Shown: positions 1 to 8,893 of the stretch, in pieces
Numbering within the stretch: the stretch's first letter is position 1
Layout of the letters: each line of letters opens with the position of its first letter
Source: Kiloniellaceae bacterium
Lineage (GTDB): Bacteria; Pseudomonadota; Alphaproteobacteria; Kiloniellales; Kiloniellaceae
Direction: 5' to 3'
Length of the DNA stretch: 34,765 bases
Assembly: GCA_009377535.1 (NCBI GenBank)
Contig: WHTV01000040.1
Span: 1-34,765 of the forward strand
Notes under the pieces: model-generated
The model's database searches: none
What the model saw: only the letters and a program-made list of their open reading frames with translations
What the model was told of the DNA's origin: nothing
Program-made: the position numbers and the translations under genes

Positions 1-381
1 GTTCAGGTGGAAGATGATCCAGGAGCGATCCTCCGGCCATTCGATGGTCTCGGCCAGCAGGCCGTACATGGTGAAGGGCTCGTCGTCACTCTGCGTGAGG
101 AGCGTCTCGATTCCGGCGGCGGGGCCCGGCGTGCCCTTCGCGTTGAAAGGGTTGAAACTGTCGAAGGTGCCGGTGGCCGAGAGCCTCAACGTGCCACCCT
201 TGGGTGCGTTCGGGTTCACGTAGTCGAAGTGCTCGAAGTCCGGCCCGTACTTCGGCTCGCCGTGCATGGCGATGGCGTGCGCCTTGTGGACTGTCTGGTC
301 TTGGGCGGAAGTGGGGGAGACGGGCAGGGCAAGCGCCGTGGCAACGGCGAAGGCGGCAACGATTCGGCGCAAAGGCTGCAT
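1..381 (-). CDS. YejA-like ABC transporter periplasmic substrate-binding protein (5' part only)
   Basis: This is the N-terminal 127 residues of a family 5 extracellular solute-binding protein; the gene runs off the left edge of the window. Such proteins capture peptides in the periplasm and deliver them to a Yej/Opp-type ABC permease. The first ~28 residues form a Sec signal peptide ending ...PTSAQD. The mature start carries AMHGEPKYGPDFEHFDY, NPNAPKGGTLRLS and GTFDSFNPFNAKG, followed by DEPFTMYGLLAETIE. This is the pattern of YejA-type (microcin C/oligopeptide) binding proteins. The ATG at 379-381 was chosen because the signal peptide starts there. It lies 111 bp downstream of the hisN-like gene on the same strand, so co-transcription is possible but not shown. 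The permease genes would be expected beyond the left edge. Substrate is inferred from family only. Confidence 0.85.
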   Translation of the reverse strand, partial: MQPLRRIVAAFAVATALALPVSPTSAQDQTVHKAHAIAMHGEPKYGPDFEHFDYVNPNAPKGGTLRLSATGTFDSFNPFNAKGTPGPAAGIETLLTQSDDEPFTMYGLLAETIEWPEDRSWIIFHLN

Positions 382-471
382 CTTACCCAAAGACTAGTCC
401 CAGTTCGTGAAGGGTTGCTGGACCTTATTCCTGACAGAATCTGGGCCCGAATCCTCTTCCATCCACCCCCC

Positions 472-500
472 TCGCCTGAATGTTATGGCCAATCAGGCGA
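472..500 (-). terminator. Hairpin spanning the hisN stop codon
   Basis: Perfect 8-bp inverted repeat TCGCCTGA (472-479) / TCAGGCGA (493-500) with a 13-nt loop. The right arm contains the stop codon of the hisN-like gene (493-495). There is no T-tract after it on the minus strand, so it may be a weak terminator or an mRNA 3'-end stabiliser rather than a classical intrinsic terminator. Confidence 0.25.
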
Positions 501-1296
501 CTTGCAGCAAGGAAATCGCTAGATCGTGACAGCGCCGGTCGCCGGCGCAGAGCACGCGGCCGTCGGTCCCGAGCCCGGTCGGACAGCCCTGCCAGTCGGT
601 CATCACGCCGCCGGCGCCGGCGATGATCGGGGCGTGGGCGAGGTGGTCGTAGGGCGCCAGGTTGGCCTCGACCACAAGGTCGGCAAAGCCGCTGGAAAGC
701 AGCCCATAGTTGAAGCAGTCGCCGCCGTAGAGCGTCAGCTTGGCGGTTTCGCGCAGACGGTCGAAGGCCGGCTGGTCGGCGCCTTTAAACATCTCCGGGG
801 AGGTGGCGAGCAGCGTGGCGGCGGCGGGATCGGCGCAAGGGCGCACCCGCGCGGCGCGGCTGCCGGCCCTGTCGGTGAAGGTCGTGGGGTGGCCGGCGGC
901 GCCGGTCCAGCGTTCCTCCAGGATCGGCATGTCGATGATCCCGAGGATCGGCCGCCCGCCTTGCAGCAGGGCGACGAGGCTGCCGAACAGCGGATTGCCG
1001 GTGATGAAGCGCTTGGTACCGTCGATGGGGTCGAGCACCCAGACGAACTCGGCCCCGGGGTTCTCGATGCCGAATTCCTCTCCATGGATGCCGTGGTCGG
1101 AGTGGGCGGCGCCGATGAGCGCGCGCATCGCCGTTTCGGCCTCGCGGTCGGCCCGGGTGACCGGGCTCTCGTCGGCCTTGTCCTCGACGGCGAGGCCCTG
1201 GCGGAAGTGGCGGCGGGCGACGGCGCGGGCGGCAGATGCCACCTCTGCCGCCAGCGTCAGGAAGGCTTCGGGACAGCGCGAGGCGGCGTCGGTCAC
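493..1296 (-). CDS. hisN: Histidinol-phosphatase / inositol monophosphatase family protein
   Basis: A 267-residue Mg2+-dependent phosphatase of the IMPase superfamily. The metal-binding motifs are intact: GEE at 72-74, DPIDGT at 89-94 and the C-terminal Asp217 in PYDHLA. YGGDCFNYGLL (190-200) followed by DLVVEANLAPYD resembles the HisN branch, which removes phosphate from histidinol phosphate in histidine synthesis in the cytoplasm, more than true inositol monophosphatase or CysQ. Substrate cannot be settled from motifs alone. The start is GTG at 1294-1296, because no ATG gives a sensible N-terminus and residues 10-20 already match the family. It lies 37 bp downstream of the cytochrome c gene on the same strand, so the two are probably co-transcribed. 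Confidence 0.75.
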   Translation of the reverse strand: MTDAASRCPEAFLTLAAEVASAARAVARRHFRQGLAVEDKADESPVTRADREAETAMRALIGAAHSDHGIHGEEFGIENPGAEFVWVLDPIDGTKRFITGNPLFGSLVALLQGGRPILGIIDMPILEERWTGAAGHPTTFTDRAGSRAARVRPCADPAAATLLATSPEMFKGADQPAFDRLRETAKLTLYGGDCFNYGLLSSGFADLVVEANLAPYDHLAHAPIIAGAGGVMTDWQGCPTGLGTDGRVLCAGDRRCHDLAISLLQVA

Positions 1297-1333
1297 GTCG
1301 ATGGCGGCCCGCTTGTGGCGCCGAAGCGGCAGC

Positions 1334-1885
1334 TTACTCGGGCAGCGGCTCGGGGCTGCCGCTGAGGCTGCGCAGATAGGCCACCACCGAGGCGCGGTCG
1401 TCGGTCTTGCTGAGGCCGCGGAAGCTCATCTTGGTGCCCGGCGCGAAGTCTTTCGGATCGTCCAGGAAGGCGTTCAGGTGATCGTAGCTCCAGGCCTCGC
1501 CGCTGTGCTCGCTCAGGCCGCTGGAGTAGGAGAAGCCTTCGCTGCCGGCAATCGGCCGACCGACCACCCCGTAGAGGTTGGGGCCCACCTTGTTGGCGCC
1601 TCCTTCGTCGAAGGTGTGACAGGAGGCGCACTGGCGCGCGGCGAGCTTCTCGCCGGCGGCCGGGTCGGCCTCGGCCAGCAGCGGAGTGATTGGCTCGAGC
1701 GCCTCCTCCTCGGCAGGGGCCGCGCCGGCGCCGGCGCCTTCAGTGACGGCGACGACGTAGGAATTCTCCTCCAGAGCCACCTGCGGGTGGTAGAGCAACT
1801 CGGCCACGAAGCCGGAGAGCATGGCGACCACGCCGGCGGTGAGGACGGCGGCGGCGATCTTGTTCGATTCCAACGACGAAGCCAT
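1334..1885 (-). CDS. Membrane-anchored c-type cytochrome
   Basis: A 183-residue class I cytochrome c of the CycM/c552 type. Residues 9-32 form an uncleaved N-terminal membrane anchor. An Ala/Glu-rich linker (about 45-70) leads to the haem domain, with CASCH at 86-90, KVGPNLYGVVGRP at 99-111 and axial Met153 in PGTKMSF. Proteins of this kind sit on the periplasmic face of the inner membrane and carry electrons from the bc1 complex to terminal oxidases. The internal ATG at 1883-1885 was chosen over a longer reading frame because it follows an AAGGG-like ribosome site and begins directly before the anchor. The divergent neighbour is kdsB. The cytochrome c/kdsB/pheA neighbourhood recurs in alphaproteobacteria (established synteny, from memory). 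Confidence 0.88.
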   Translation of the reverse strand: MASSLESNKIAAAVLTAGVVAMLSGFVAELLYHPQVALEENSYVVAVTEGAGAGAAPAEEEALEPITPLLAEADPAAGEKLAARQCASCHTFDEGGANKVGPNLYGVVGRPIAGSEGFSYSSGLSEHSGEAWSYDHLNAFLDDPKDFAPGTKMSFRGLSKTDDRASVVAYLRSLSGSPEPLPE

Positions 1886-2164
1886 TGATAAGCCCTTGCT
1901 TCCCTTCTGATCCGCGCGGGACAATAGCCGCGCAAGGCAGCGCATTCAATAGTCCGTCGGGCGCCGGCCTGCAAGGCCTCAGGATCACCCCAGCCGTCCC
2001 CCAAACGGCGGAAATCCGGCGTCGCCTGCCGCAAGGCGGCTTGTATTCCGCCGGCCAGCGCCTAATCTGCGGCGGCCGGGTCGGGCCCTGCGGCGCTTCG
2101 TCGCTCTGCGGCCCGGCGCGCCTGCTCCGCGACGACCCCGCCCCTTCGAGTTTGCCTTGCGCCG

Positions 2165-2962
2165 ATGACTTCCCCCGCCCAAATCAGCCAGATCCCACCG
2201 CGCAACCCCATCGTGATGATCCCGGCGCGCCTCGCCTCGACCCGGCTGCCGGACAAGCCGCTGGCCGATATCCACGGCGCTCCGATGATCGTCCACGTCT
2301 GGCGCCGTGCCGTCGAAGCGGCGGTCGGACCGGTGGTGGTGGCCTGTGCAGAGGAGGCCATCGCCGCAGCCGTGACCGCCGCCGGCGGCCGTGCGGTGCT
2401 CACCGACCCGGCCCATGCCAGCGGCTCCGACCGCATCTTCGAGGCCTTGTCGGTGCTCGACCCGGAGGGGCGCCATGACGCGGTGGTAAACTTGCAGGGC
2501 GACCTGCCGACTCTGGAGCCCGCCCTGATCCGCGCGGTGCTGCAGCCGCTGGCCGAGGGGCCCGCCGACATCGCCACCCTGGTGGTCGAAATCAGCGAGA
2601 TGGAGGAGCGCCGCAATCCCAACGTGGTGAAGGCGGCAGTCGCCTTTCCGGCGGGCAGATCGACGGCCCGGGCGCTCTATTTCAGCCGCTGCCCGGTGCC
2701 CTGGGATCCCGCGGACGCGGGCGGCCAGGCCCCGGCCCAGCCGCTCTACCACCACATCGGCATCTACGCCTACCGCCGGGCGGCGCTGGAGCGCTTCGTG
2801 GCCCTGCCGCCTTCGCCCCTGGAACAGCGCGAGCGGCTGGAGCAACTGCGCGCCCTGGAGGCCGGCCTGCGCATCGACGTGGCCCGCGTTGACACCCTTC
2901 CCCTAGGTGTCGATACTCCCGCCGACCTGGAGCGGGCAAGGGCCTTGCTGGCACCCGTCTAG
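2165..2962 (+). CDS. kdsB: 3-deoxy-manno-octulosonate cytidylyltransferase
   Basis: A 265-residue CMP-KDO synthetase, which activates KDO with CTP for attachment to lipid A. The N-terminal nucleotide-binding signature [15 protein letters not shown] (19-33) is present. So are HASGSDR (84-90), the Mg2+-binding QGD at 111-113, the H-HIGIYAYR segment in the second half and the [12 protein letters not shown] motif near the C-terminus. Length is slightly above the usual ~250 because of a ~13-residue N-terminal extension; no strong ribosome site is visible before this ATG, and a shorter protein starting at Met18 is possible but would trim the first strand. It shows that the organism makes KDO-containing lipopolysaccharide. 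pheA follows 90 bp downstream on the same strand. Confidence 0.93.
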   Translation: MTSPAQISQIPPRNPIVMIPARLASTRLPDKPLADIHGAPMIVHVWRRAVEAAVGPVVVACAEEAIAAAVTAAGGRAVLTDPAHASGSDRIFEALSVLDPEGRHDAVVNLQGDLPTLEPALIRAVLQPLAEGPADIATLVVEISEMEERRNPNVVKAAVAFPAGRSTARALYFSRCPVPWDPADAGGQAPAQPLYHHIGIYAYRRAALERFVALPPSPLEQRERLEQLRALEAGLRIDVARVDTLPLGVDTPADLERARALLAPV

Positions 2963-3052
2963 GCCGTTTTTCGTCCTCCCGGCCCGTGATCGCCAGCCTT
3001 GCCGCCGGTGTCCGGGGCGGCGGATATTCGACAGGGAAGGCTCGGAAAGTTC

Positions 3053-3940
3053 ATGTCAGAGGCCCCCAAGACGACGCCGGATTCGATGGCGTCGGAAGAC
3101 GTCATCGCCTTTCAGGGCGTCCCCGGCGCGTATTCCGACATGGCTTGCCGGGCCGCCCGGCCGCAGATGACCAGCCTGCCCTGCACTTCCTTTGAGGATA
3201 CCTTCGCGGCAGTGACTTCCGGGCGGGCGCGCTATGCGATGATCCCGATCGAGAACTCCAGTGCCGGGCGGGTCGCCGATATCCACCATCTGCTGCCGGA
3301 TTCCGGCCTGCACATCATCGGCGAGCATTTCCAGAAGGTCGAACACCAGCTGCTGGCGCCCCAGGGCGCGACCCTGGACGGCATCAAGACGGTGCATAGC
3401 CACGTCCATGCGCTCTCGCAGTGCCGCCACTACACGCGGCGCCAGGGCATCCGGCCGGTGGTCCACGCCGACACGGCCGGCGCCGCCAAGGAGGTCGCCG
3501 AGCTGGGCGACCCGACGCGCGCGGCCATCGCCTCGGCCCTGGCGGGAGAGACCTACGGCCTGCAGGTGCTCGACGCCAACATCCAGGACATTCCGCACAA
3601 CACCACGCGCTTCATCGTCATGGCGCAGGAGCCCATCGATCCGCCGAATAACGAGGGATTGGTGATCACCACCTTCGTGTTCCGCGTGCGCTCGGTGCCG
3701 GCATCGCTCTACAAAGCGCTCGGGGGCTTTGCGACCAACGGGGTGAACATCACCAAGCTGGAAAGCTACATCATCGACGGCAGCTTCACCGTGGCGCAGT
3801 TCTTTGCAGACATCGAGGGCCATCCGGAAAATCGCATGGTGCGCCTGGCGCTGGAGGAGCTCAGCTTCTTCTCCCGCGAAGTGAAGATCCTCGGCGTCTA
3901 TCCCGCCGATCCCTTCCGCGGCACGATCAACGGCGACTGA
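3053..3940 (+). CDS. pheA: Prephenate dehydratase
   Basis: A 295-residue monofunctional prephenate dehydratase that converts prephenate to phenylpyruvate in phenylalanine synthesis. The catalytic domain (17-190) carries FQGVPGAYSD, PIENSSAGRV (65-74) and NTTRF (183-187), which holds the conserved catalytic Thr-Arg-Phe. The C-terminal ACT domain (about 203-285; ALGGFATNGVNITKLES) would bind phenylalanine for feedback inhibition. No chorismate mutase domain is present, unlike the enterobacterial P-protein. The ATG at 3053 follows GGAA with good spacing. A longer frame upstream lacks similarity to the family and was not used. The 3' end is 9 bp from the convergent nudC stop. Confidence 0.95.
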   Translation: MSEAPKTTPDSMASEDVIAFQGVPGAYSDMACRAARPQMTSLPCTSFEDTFAAVTSGRARYAMIPIENSSAGRVADIHHLLPDSGLHIIGEHFQKVEHQLLAPQGATLDGIKTVHSHVHALSQCRHYTRRQGIRPVVHADTAGAAKEVAELGDPTRAAIASALAGETYGLQVLDANIQDIPHNTTRFIVMAQEPIDPPNNEGLVITTFVFRVRSVPASLYKALGGFATNGVNITKLESYIIDGSFTVAQFFADIEGHPENRMVRLALEELSFFSREVKILGVYPADPFRGTINGD

Positions 3941-3949
3941 ACCTGCAGC

Positions 3950-4882
3950 TCAGCCTTCCGCCAGCCAGTCCTCGATCAGGCGGCGGGCGATGGAGTCGCG
4001 GCGCGGCAATTTGAAGGTTTCGTCCTCCGGTGAATCCCGCAGCTCGGCGCGGCTGTACCACCGGGCGCTCTCCAGCTCATCGGGGCCCAGGTCGAGCGGG
4101 CCGTAGTCGGCGCGGGCATGGAAGCCCAGCATGATGGAGGAGGGAAACGGCCAGGGCTGGGAGGAGTGATAGTCGACCTCCGCCACGGCGATCTTCAGCC
4201 CGACTTCCTCCCAGATTTCGCGGGCGACGGCTTCCTCCAGGCTTTCGCCCGGCTCGACGAAGCCGGCGAGGGTGGAGTGCATGCCCGGCTGCCAGAACGG
4301 CTGGCGGCCAAGCAGGCAACGCTCGCCGCCGTCGTGCACCAGCATGATGACGGCCGGGTCGGTGCGAGGGAAATGCACTGCGTTGCAGTCGGCGTTGGCG
4401 CAGCGGCGCTGGTGTCCGCCCTTTTCGCTCACCGTCGCCGTGCCGCAGACCCCGCAGAAGCCGTGGCGCCCGTGCCAGTGGGCGAGACCACGGGCATAGG
4501 CCAGTAGGGCGCCGTCCTCGCGGCGCATGATCGGGCCGACGGCGCGCAGGTCCTGAAAGCTGCCGCGCCCGGCGGTCAGCGGACCTATCTGCGGCTCCTC
4601 CAGGTGCGAGAAGTCAATGGCGAGATAGGCCACCTCATCGCGCAGGCCGAGAAAGATGGTCTCGCCGGCCAACTCGAGCAGGCCGTCCAGTTCGCTCCGC
4701 CGCAGCACCACCGCTTCCGCCTCGGCGGCGATCAGGTGCTGACTGCGCCACAGCGGGACCACGCAGCAGCGCGGGTCCTCCAGCAGGGCGGCCAGGCGCT
4801 CGGCATCGCCGCGCAGGCGGTCGGCGCGATCGAGCGGCACCCCAGCGTAAAAGTTGGGGGCATAGAAGTTCAGCTTCGGCAT
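3950..4882 (-). CDS. nudC: NAD(+)/NADH pyrophosphatase (Nudix)
   Basis: A 310-residue NudC. It hydrolyses NAD(H) to NMN(H) and AMP, and in E. coli also removes NAD caps from RNA 5' ends. Visible elements in order are an N-terminal domain (1-115), a zinc ribbon with Cys143, Cys146, Cys161 and Cys166, the full Nudix box GX5EX7REUXEEXGU at 208-230 (GFVEPGESL... REIWEEVGL), and the NADH-specific SQPWPFPS signature at 241-248. The frame stays open upstream to 5575, but that part is the shadow of the divergent DUF6134 gene. ATG at 4880-4882 gives the normal family N-terminus. Confidence 0.93.
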   Translation of the reverse strand: MPKLNFYAPNFYAGVPLDRADRLRGDAERLAALLEDPRCCVVPLWRSQHLIAAEAEAVVLRRSELDGLLELAGETIFLGLRDEVAYLAIDFSHLEEPQIGPLTAGRGSFQDLRAVGPIMRREDGALLAYARGLAHWHGRHGFCGVCGTATVSEKGGHQRRCANADCNAVHFPRTDPAVIMLVHDGGERCLLGRQPFWQPGMHSTLAGFVEPGESLEEAVAREIWEEVGLKIAVAEVDYHSSQPWPFPSSIMLGFHARADYGPLDLGPDELESARWYSRAELRDSPEDETFKLPRRDSIARRLIEDWLAEG

Positions 4883-5011
4883 GCGGGCAAAGGTGGCACG
4901 GCGTCGCCGCGCCTGGCAATCGCTGCTTTGCGTCCCCGAGGACCGGCCGCAGCGTAGTTGTCTCCAAGGGCCCGATGGGCCAAGGTCGCGAACGCGAAGA
5001 GGGAGCGCGGA

Positions 5012-5689
5012 ATGTACAGACGGCAAGCCCTGAGAGTGCTGGGCGGGACCGCAGCCGGACTGGGGACGGGGCTGGGCTTCGGCCTGCCCGCGTCCTTCGC
5101 CAAGGCCTGCGACCTCTTTCCGCGCGGCGCGGGCTGGCGCTTCCTGGTGCTGCGTCACGGCAACGTGATCGGCGAACACGTCTTCGGCTTCTCGCGCCGC
5201 GACGGCGACTTCGTGGTCGAGGTCGCGATCGACATTGCCGTCGACCTCCTGGGCATCACCCTGTTCCGCTTCACCCACCGCGCGGAGGAGGTCTGGCGCC
5301 AGGGCTGGCTGCATTCGCTGGTCTCCGCCACCGACGACGACGGCACCCTCTGGCGCCTGAAGGCGGAGCGCCGCGACGGCGCGCTGCGCGGCACGGTCAA
5401 CGACGTCGCCTTCAACGTCTCCGGCTTCATCGTGCCGGCCAGCCTGTGGCACCGCGATTCCACCAAGTCGCAGGCGCTGTTCGACACCATCGACGGAAGG
5501 ATGAAGGTGGTCGACAGCGCCGCGCTCGGTGAGGAGGCGGTGAGCGTGGCCGGGGTGGAGACCCCGGCCCGGCACTTCCGCCTCACCGGCCAGATCCAGC
5601 GCGACGTCTGGTACGATGCCGCCTGCGGCATCGCCAAGGTCACCTTTCCGGCCCGCGACGGCTCCCTTATCAGCCTGGAGCGCCAGTAG
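5012..5689 (+). CDS. DUF6134 family exported protein, possible Tat substrate
   Basis: A 225-residue protein of unknown function resembling the DUF6134 family. The start at 5012 follows GAGGGAG and begins MYRRQALRVLGG, a twin-arginine-like motif followed by a hydrophobic stretch and an Ala-rich cleavage area (ASFAKA, about 27-32). Export by Tat or Sec to the periplasm is therefore likely. The mature part is beta-rich with VLRHGNVIGEHVFGFSRRDGDFVVEV near its start and repeated short Trp/Phe strands (LWRLKAERRDG, DVWYDAACGIAKVTF), consistent with a beta-sandwich or barrel-like fold. There is no catalytic motif I recognise. It stands alone between nudC (divergent) and ffs, about 120 bp upstream of the RNA gene. 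Confidence 0.7.
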   Translation: MYRRQALRVLGGTAAGLGTGLGFGLPASFAKACDLFPRGAGWRFLVLRHGNVIGEHVFGFSRRDGDFVVEVAIDIAVDLLGITLFRFTHRAEEVWRQGWLHSLVSATDDDGTLWRLKAERRDGALRGTVNDVAFNVSGFIVPASLWHRDSTKSQALFDTIDGRMKVVDSAALGEEAVSVAGVETPARHFRLTGQIQRDVWYDAACGIAKVTFPARDGSLISLERQ

Positions 5690-5774
5690 CGCCGCGTGCC
5701 CTGGATTCCGGCGAAACTGCGAAAGCCGCCGAGGAATAGGGAAAAAAGTCCCCAGGCCAGGCCCGGGCGAGGGC

Positions 5775-5803
5775 TTGCTCCGGCGGGTCCGATGCCCGAT
5801 ATT
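5775..5803 (+). promoter_or_regulatory. Putative sigma-70 promoter of ffs
   Basis: TTGCTC (5775-5780) and GATATT (5798-5803) are separated by 17 bp. The expected start point, about 7 nt further on, coincides with the predicted 5' end of the 4.5S RNA at 5810, which supports the call. Confidence 0.55.
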
Positions 5804-5809
5804 GTCAGC

Positions 5810-5907
5810 GGGAGGTTGGCGGCGGACGGACCACTCGCCAACCCGGTCAGGTCCGGAAGGAAGCAGCCGTAACGAGATTCTGGCCCGGGTCGCTGTTCCA
5901 ATCTCCC
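5810..5907 (+). ncRNA. ffs: Signal recognition particle RNA (4.5S, small bacterial type)
   Basis: The universally conserved SRP domain IV is present: GGTCAGGTCCGGAAGGAAGC at 5845-5864, followed by AGCCGTAACG. The 5' arm GGGAGGTTGG (5810-5819) pairs with the 3' arm CCAATCTCCC (5898-5907) with one G-U wobble, closing a single long hairpin of ~98 nt. The RNA binds Ffh and FtsY to target nascent membrane proteins to the translocon. It lies directly before dnaX, a placement common in alphaproteobacteria. Ends are set from arm pairing and may be off by a few bases. Confidence 0.93.
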
Positions 5908-5995
5908 ACCCGATACTTCACCGCGTGAGGTCCCGGCCCCACCTCCTTTTGCAGGGGCCGCGGCGAGCGCGCCTTCCGCTCCCCGGATTGCCTCA

Positions 5996-7849
5996 ATGAG
6001 CGACGCCACCAGCGAGAGAGACCCGGAAGGCCTCAAGGGGGAAGCCCTCCCCAAGGACAGCCTTTACCGGGTGCTGGCACGCAAGTACCGCCCGGCGACC
6101 TTCGCGGACCTGGTCGGCCAGGAAGCCCTGGTGCGGACCCTCACCAACGCCATCGACACCGGCCGCCTGGCGCATGCCTTCATCCTCACTGGCGTGCGCG
6201 GCGTCGGCAAGACCACCACGGCGCGCATCATCGCCCGGGCGCTGAACTGCAGCGGGCCGGACGGCCAGGGCGGCCCGACGCCGTCGCCCTGCGGGTTCTG
6301 CGATCAGTGCAAGGCGATCGCTCAGGACCGCCACGTCGACGTCATCGAGATGGACGCGGCCAGCCGCACCGGCGTCGCCGACATCCGCGAGCTCATCGAG
6401 GGCGTGCGCTATCGCCCGGTGCAGGCACGCTACAAGATCTACATCATCGACGAGGTCCACATGCTCTCCAACAGCGCCTTCAACGCGCTGTTGAAAACCC
6501 TGGAGGAGCCGCCGGAGCACGTGGTCTTCATCTTCGCGACCACGGAGATTCGCAAGGTGCCGGTGACGGTGCTGTCGCGCTGCCAGCGCTTCGACCTGCG
6601 CCGGCTCACCACCGAGGACCTGCAGGGCCTCTTCGGACGCATTGTCGCCAAGGAAGGTGTCACCGTGGCGCCGGAGGCCCTGGCGATGATCGCGCGGGCG
6701 GCCGACGGCTCGGCGCGCGACGGCCTCTCGCTGCTCGACCAGGCCATCGCGTTGGGCGGCGGCACCACGGTCGAGCCCGCGCAGGTGCAGTCCATGCTGG
6801 GCCTCGCCGACCGGGCGCGCATCTTCGACCTCTTCGAGGCGCTCGTCGCCGGCCAGGTGCCGGGCAGCCTCGACATCGTCGCCGACCTTTACGCCGCCGG
6901 CGCCGATCCGTCCGTGATCGTGCAGGACCTGCTGGAGCTGACGCACTTCCTGACCCGCGCCAAGCTGGTGCCGCAGACGCTGGACGCGCCCGGCCTGCCG
7001 GAGACCGAGCGGCTGCGCGGCCGGGTGCTGTCGCAGAAGCTGACCCTCGCCGCCCTTGCGCGCCTCTGGCAGATGCTGCTGAAGGGCCTCGGCGAGGTGC
7101 AGTCTGCGCCGGTGCCGCTGCAGGCCGCCGAGATGGCGCTGATTCGCCTCGCCTACGTGAGCGATCTGCCGACCCCCGGCGAGCTGGTGGACCGCCTCAG
7201 CGGCTCGGCGGGCGCGGCGCCGGCCTCGGCAGGTGGTGCCCGCGCGGCGGCCGCCCCGGGCGGCAACGGCGGCGCGCCGGTGGAAGCGCGCGCTGCAAGC
7301 TACGAGCCTTCCGCACCGGGCGGCGCCCCTGGCAATGACGGAGGCCCGCGCGCGGCGCTCGCCCGCGCTGCGCCGTTGCCGGAACCGCGGGAGGAGACGG
7401 CGGCGCAGCCCGGACGCATCGAAGCGCCGGAGAACTTCTCCAAGGCCGTGGCGCTGGTGCGCGAGCAGGGCGAGGGCATCCTCGCCAACCACCTGATGGA
7501 CGATGTCCATCTCGTGCGCTTCGAGCCCGGCCGCATCGAGCTGCGCGTTAGCGAGGCGGCCCCGGCCAATCTCGCCAGCCGCTTCGGCGCGGCGCTGGAG
7601 GCGGCCTGCGGCGGGCGCTGGGTCATCACCATTTCGCAGCAGCAGGGCGAGGCCACCTTGCGCGCGCAGGCCAAGGCAACCGAAGCTGCCAAGCGCGCGG
7701 CGGTGATGCAGCATCCCCTGGTGCAGGCGATCATCGAGACTTTCCCGACAGCCAAGCTGGTGGCGCGCCGCGACAGCGGACAGGACGACACCACTGGGCG
7801 CCAGGAGCCCCCTCAGCCAGACGCAGACGAAGGAGCCGACGAGCGATGA
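5996..7849 (+). CDS. dnaX: DNA polymerase III subunit gamma/tau
   Basis: A 617-residue clamp-loader ATPase that loads the beta clamp and, as tau, joins polymerase cores to the helicase. The AAA+ domain carries Walker A GVRGVGKTT (66-74), zinc-binding cysteines 85, 99, 102 and 105, Walker B IIDEVHML (150-157) and the SRCQRFDLRR sensor/arginine-finger region near 195. The clamp-loader collar domain covers about 245-375, an Ala/Gly/Pro-rich linker about 390-455, and a C-terminal tau-type domain about 465-590. I see no A-rich slippery site for a programmed frameshift, so a shorter gamma form is not predicted. The ATG at 5996 lacks an obvious Shine-Dalgarno. The stop overlaps the ybaB start (ATGA). 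Confidence 0.95.
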   Translation: MSDATSERDPEGLKGEALPKDSLYRVLARKYRPATFADLVGQEALVRTLTNAIDTGRLAHAFILTGVRGVGKTTTARIIARALNCSGPDGQGGPTPSPCGFCDQCKAIAQDRHVDVIEMDAASRTGVADIRELIEGVRYRPVQARYKIYIIDEVHMLSNSAFNALLKTLEEPPEHVVFIFATTEIRKVPVTVLSRCQRFDLRRLTTEDLQGLFGRIVAKEGVTVAPEALAMIARAADGSARDGLSLLDQAIALGGGTTVEPAQVQSMLGLADRARIFDLFEALVAGQVPGSLDIVADLYAAGADPSVIVQDLLELTHFLTRAKLVPQTLDAPGLPETERLRGRVLSQKLTLAALARLWQMLLKGLGEVQSAPVPLQAAEMALIRLAYVSDLPTPGELVDRLSGSAGAAPASAGGARAAAAPGGNGGAPVEARAASYEPSAPGGAPGNDGGPRAALARAAPLPEPREETAAQPGRIEAPENFSKAVALVREQGEGILANHLMDDVHLVRFEPGRIELRVSEAAPANLASRFGAALEAACGGRWVITISQQQGEATLRAQAKATEAAKRAAVMQHPLVQAIIETFPTAKLVARRDSGQDDTTGRQEPPQPDADEGADER

Positions 7850-8169
7850 AGAACCTGGGCCAGATGATGAAGCAGGCGCAGGCGATGCAGGCCAAGATGG
7901 CTGAGATGCAGGAGAAGCTGGGCCAGCTCGAGATCACCGGCCAGTCCGGTGCGGGCATGGTCAAGGCGACCCTCAACGGCAAGTCGGAGCTGCGCAGCCT
8001 GAAGATCGATCCCGTGCTGGTCGATCCCGACGAGGTCGAGGTCATGGAAGACCTCATCGTCGCCGCCGTGAACGACGCCAAGGCGAAGGTCGAGGCTACC
8101 GTTGCCGAGGAAATGAAGCAGGTGACCGGCGGCCTCGACCTGCCGCCCGGCTTCAAGCTGCCGTTCTGA
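7846..8169 (+). CDS. YbaB/EbfC family nucleoid-associated protein
   Basis: A 107-residue small DNA-binding protein. The N-terminal helix is Met/Gln/Lys-rich ([20 protein letters not shown]) and leads into the beta-strand core, with [14 protein letters not shown], then an acidic segment ending in the conserved [10 protein letters not shown] helix. Family members form tweezer-like dimers that bind DNA. The start overlaps the dnaX stop by 4 nt (ATGA), indicating translational coupling, and recR follows 25 bp later. This dnaX-ybaB-recR order is widely conserved. Confidence 0.93.
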   Translation: MKNLGQMMKQAQAMQAKMAEMQEKLGQLEITGQSGAGMVKATLNGKSELRSLKIDPVLVDPDEVEVMEDLIVAAVNDAKAKVEATVAEEMKQVTGGLDLPPGFKLPF

Positions 8170-8194
8170 CCTCTTTGACCTCCGCCAGACATCG

Positions 8195-8794
8195 ATGATC
8201 GCCGGCGACCTCGAACGCCTGATTCAGCTTCTCGCCCGCCTGCCCGGCCTTGGACCGCGCTCGGCACGCCGCGCCGTGCTGCACCTGATGCAGAAGCGCG
8301 AGGCGCTGATGCTGCCGCTGGCCGCGGCCATGGTGCGGGCCGCCGAGTCGGTTACCCTCTGCACGACCTGCGGCAACCTGGATACCCGCAATCCCTGCGG
8401 CATCTGCCAGGATGTCACGCGCGATGCCAAGCTGCTCTGCGTGGTGGAGGATGTCGCCGATCTCTGGGCGCTGGAGCGCAGCGGCGCCTTTAAGGGCCGT
8501 TACCACGTGCTCGGCGGCACCCTCTCGGCGATCGATGGCCGCGGCCCCGAGCAACTGAACCTCGGTGGCCTGGCGGCGCGCGCCACCACGGCGCCAAGCG
8601 GCGTCGAGGAGGTCATCCTGGCGCTTTCGGCCACGGTCGACGGGCAGACCACGGCGCACTACATTTCCGAACGGCTGGCCGGCAGCGGCGTGAAGATCTC
8701 GCGCCTCGCCCACGGCGTACCGGTCGGCGGCGAGCTCGACTACCTCGACGACGGCACCCTGACGGCGGCCCTGAAGGCGCGCCGTCCCGCCTGA
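8195..8794 (+). CDS. recR: Recombination mediator protein RecR
   Basis: A 199-residue RecR of normal length. It contains the N-terminal helix-hairpin-helix ([20 protein letters not shown], 13-32), a zinc finger with Cys56, Cys59, Cys68 and Cys71, and a Toprim domain from about residue 82 with [12 protein letters not shown] and [15 protein letters not shown]. RecR forms a ring clamp and works with RecO, or RecF, to load RecA on gapped single-stranded DNA. It is the last gene of the ffs/dnaX/ybaB/recR run. No clear terminator hairpin follows. Confidence 0.95.
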   Translation: MIAGDLERLIQLLARLPGLGPRSARRAVLHLMQKREALMLPLAAAMVRAAESVTLCTTCGNLDTRNPCGICQDVTRDAKLLCVVEDVADLWALERSGAFKGRYHVLGGTLSAIDGRGPEQLNLGGLAARATTAPSGVEEVILALSATVDGQTTAHYISERLAGSGVKISRLAHGVPVGGELDYLDDGTLTAALKARRPA

Positions 8795-8893
8795 ACCGCC
8801 GAAGGGACAAAGTCTTGCCCCAATCGTCGCGCAGGCTGCCGCCCTGGATTTAAGTAAACTCTCGCCGCCCTCCAGCTTTAGGACCTCCGGCAC

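Noticed and set aside
4883..5575. 230-codon N-terminal extension of nudC
   Set aside because: The extension is antisense to the DUF6134 gene, has no similarity to NudC, and an ATG at 4882 gives the normal family length.
5996..7849. Programmed frameshift in dnaX producing a short gamma subunit
   Set aside because: No A-rich slippery heptamer with a downstream stem was seen in the linker region.
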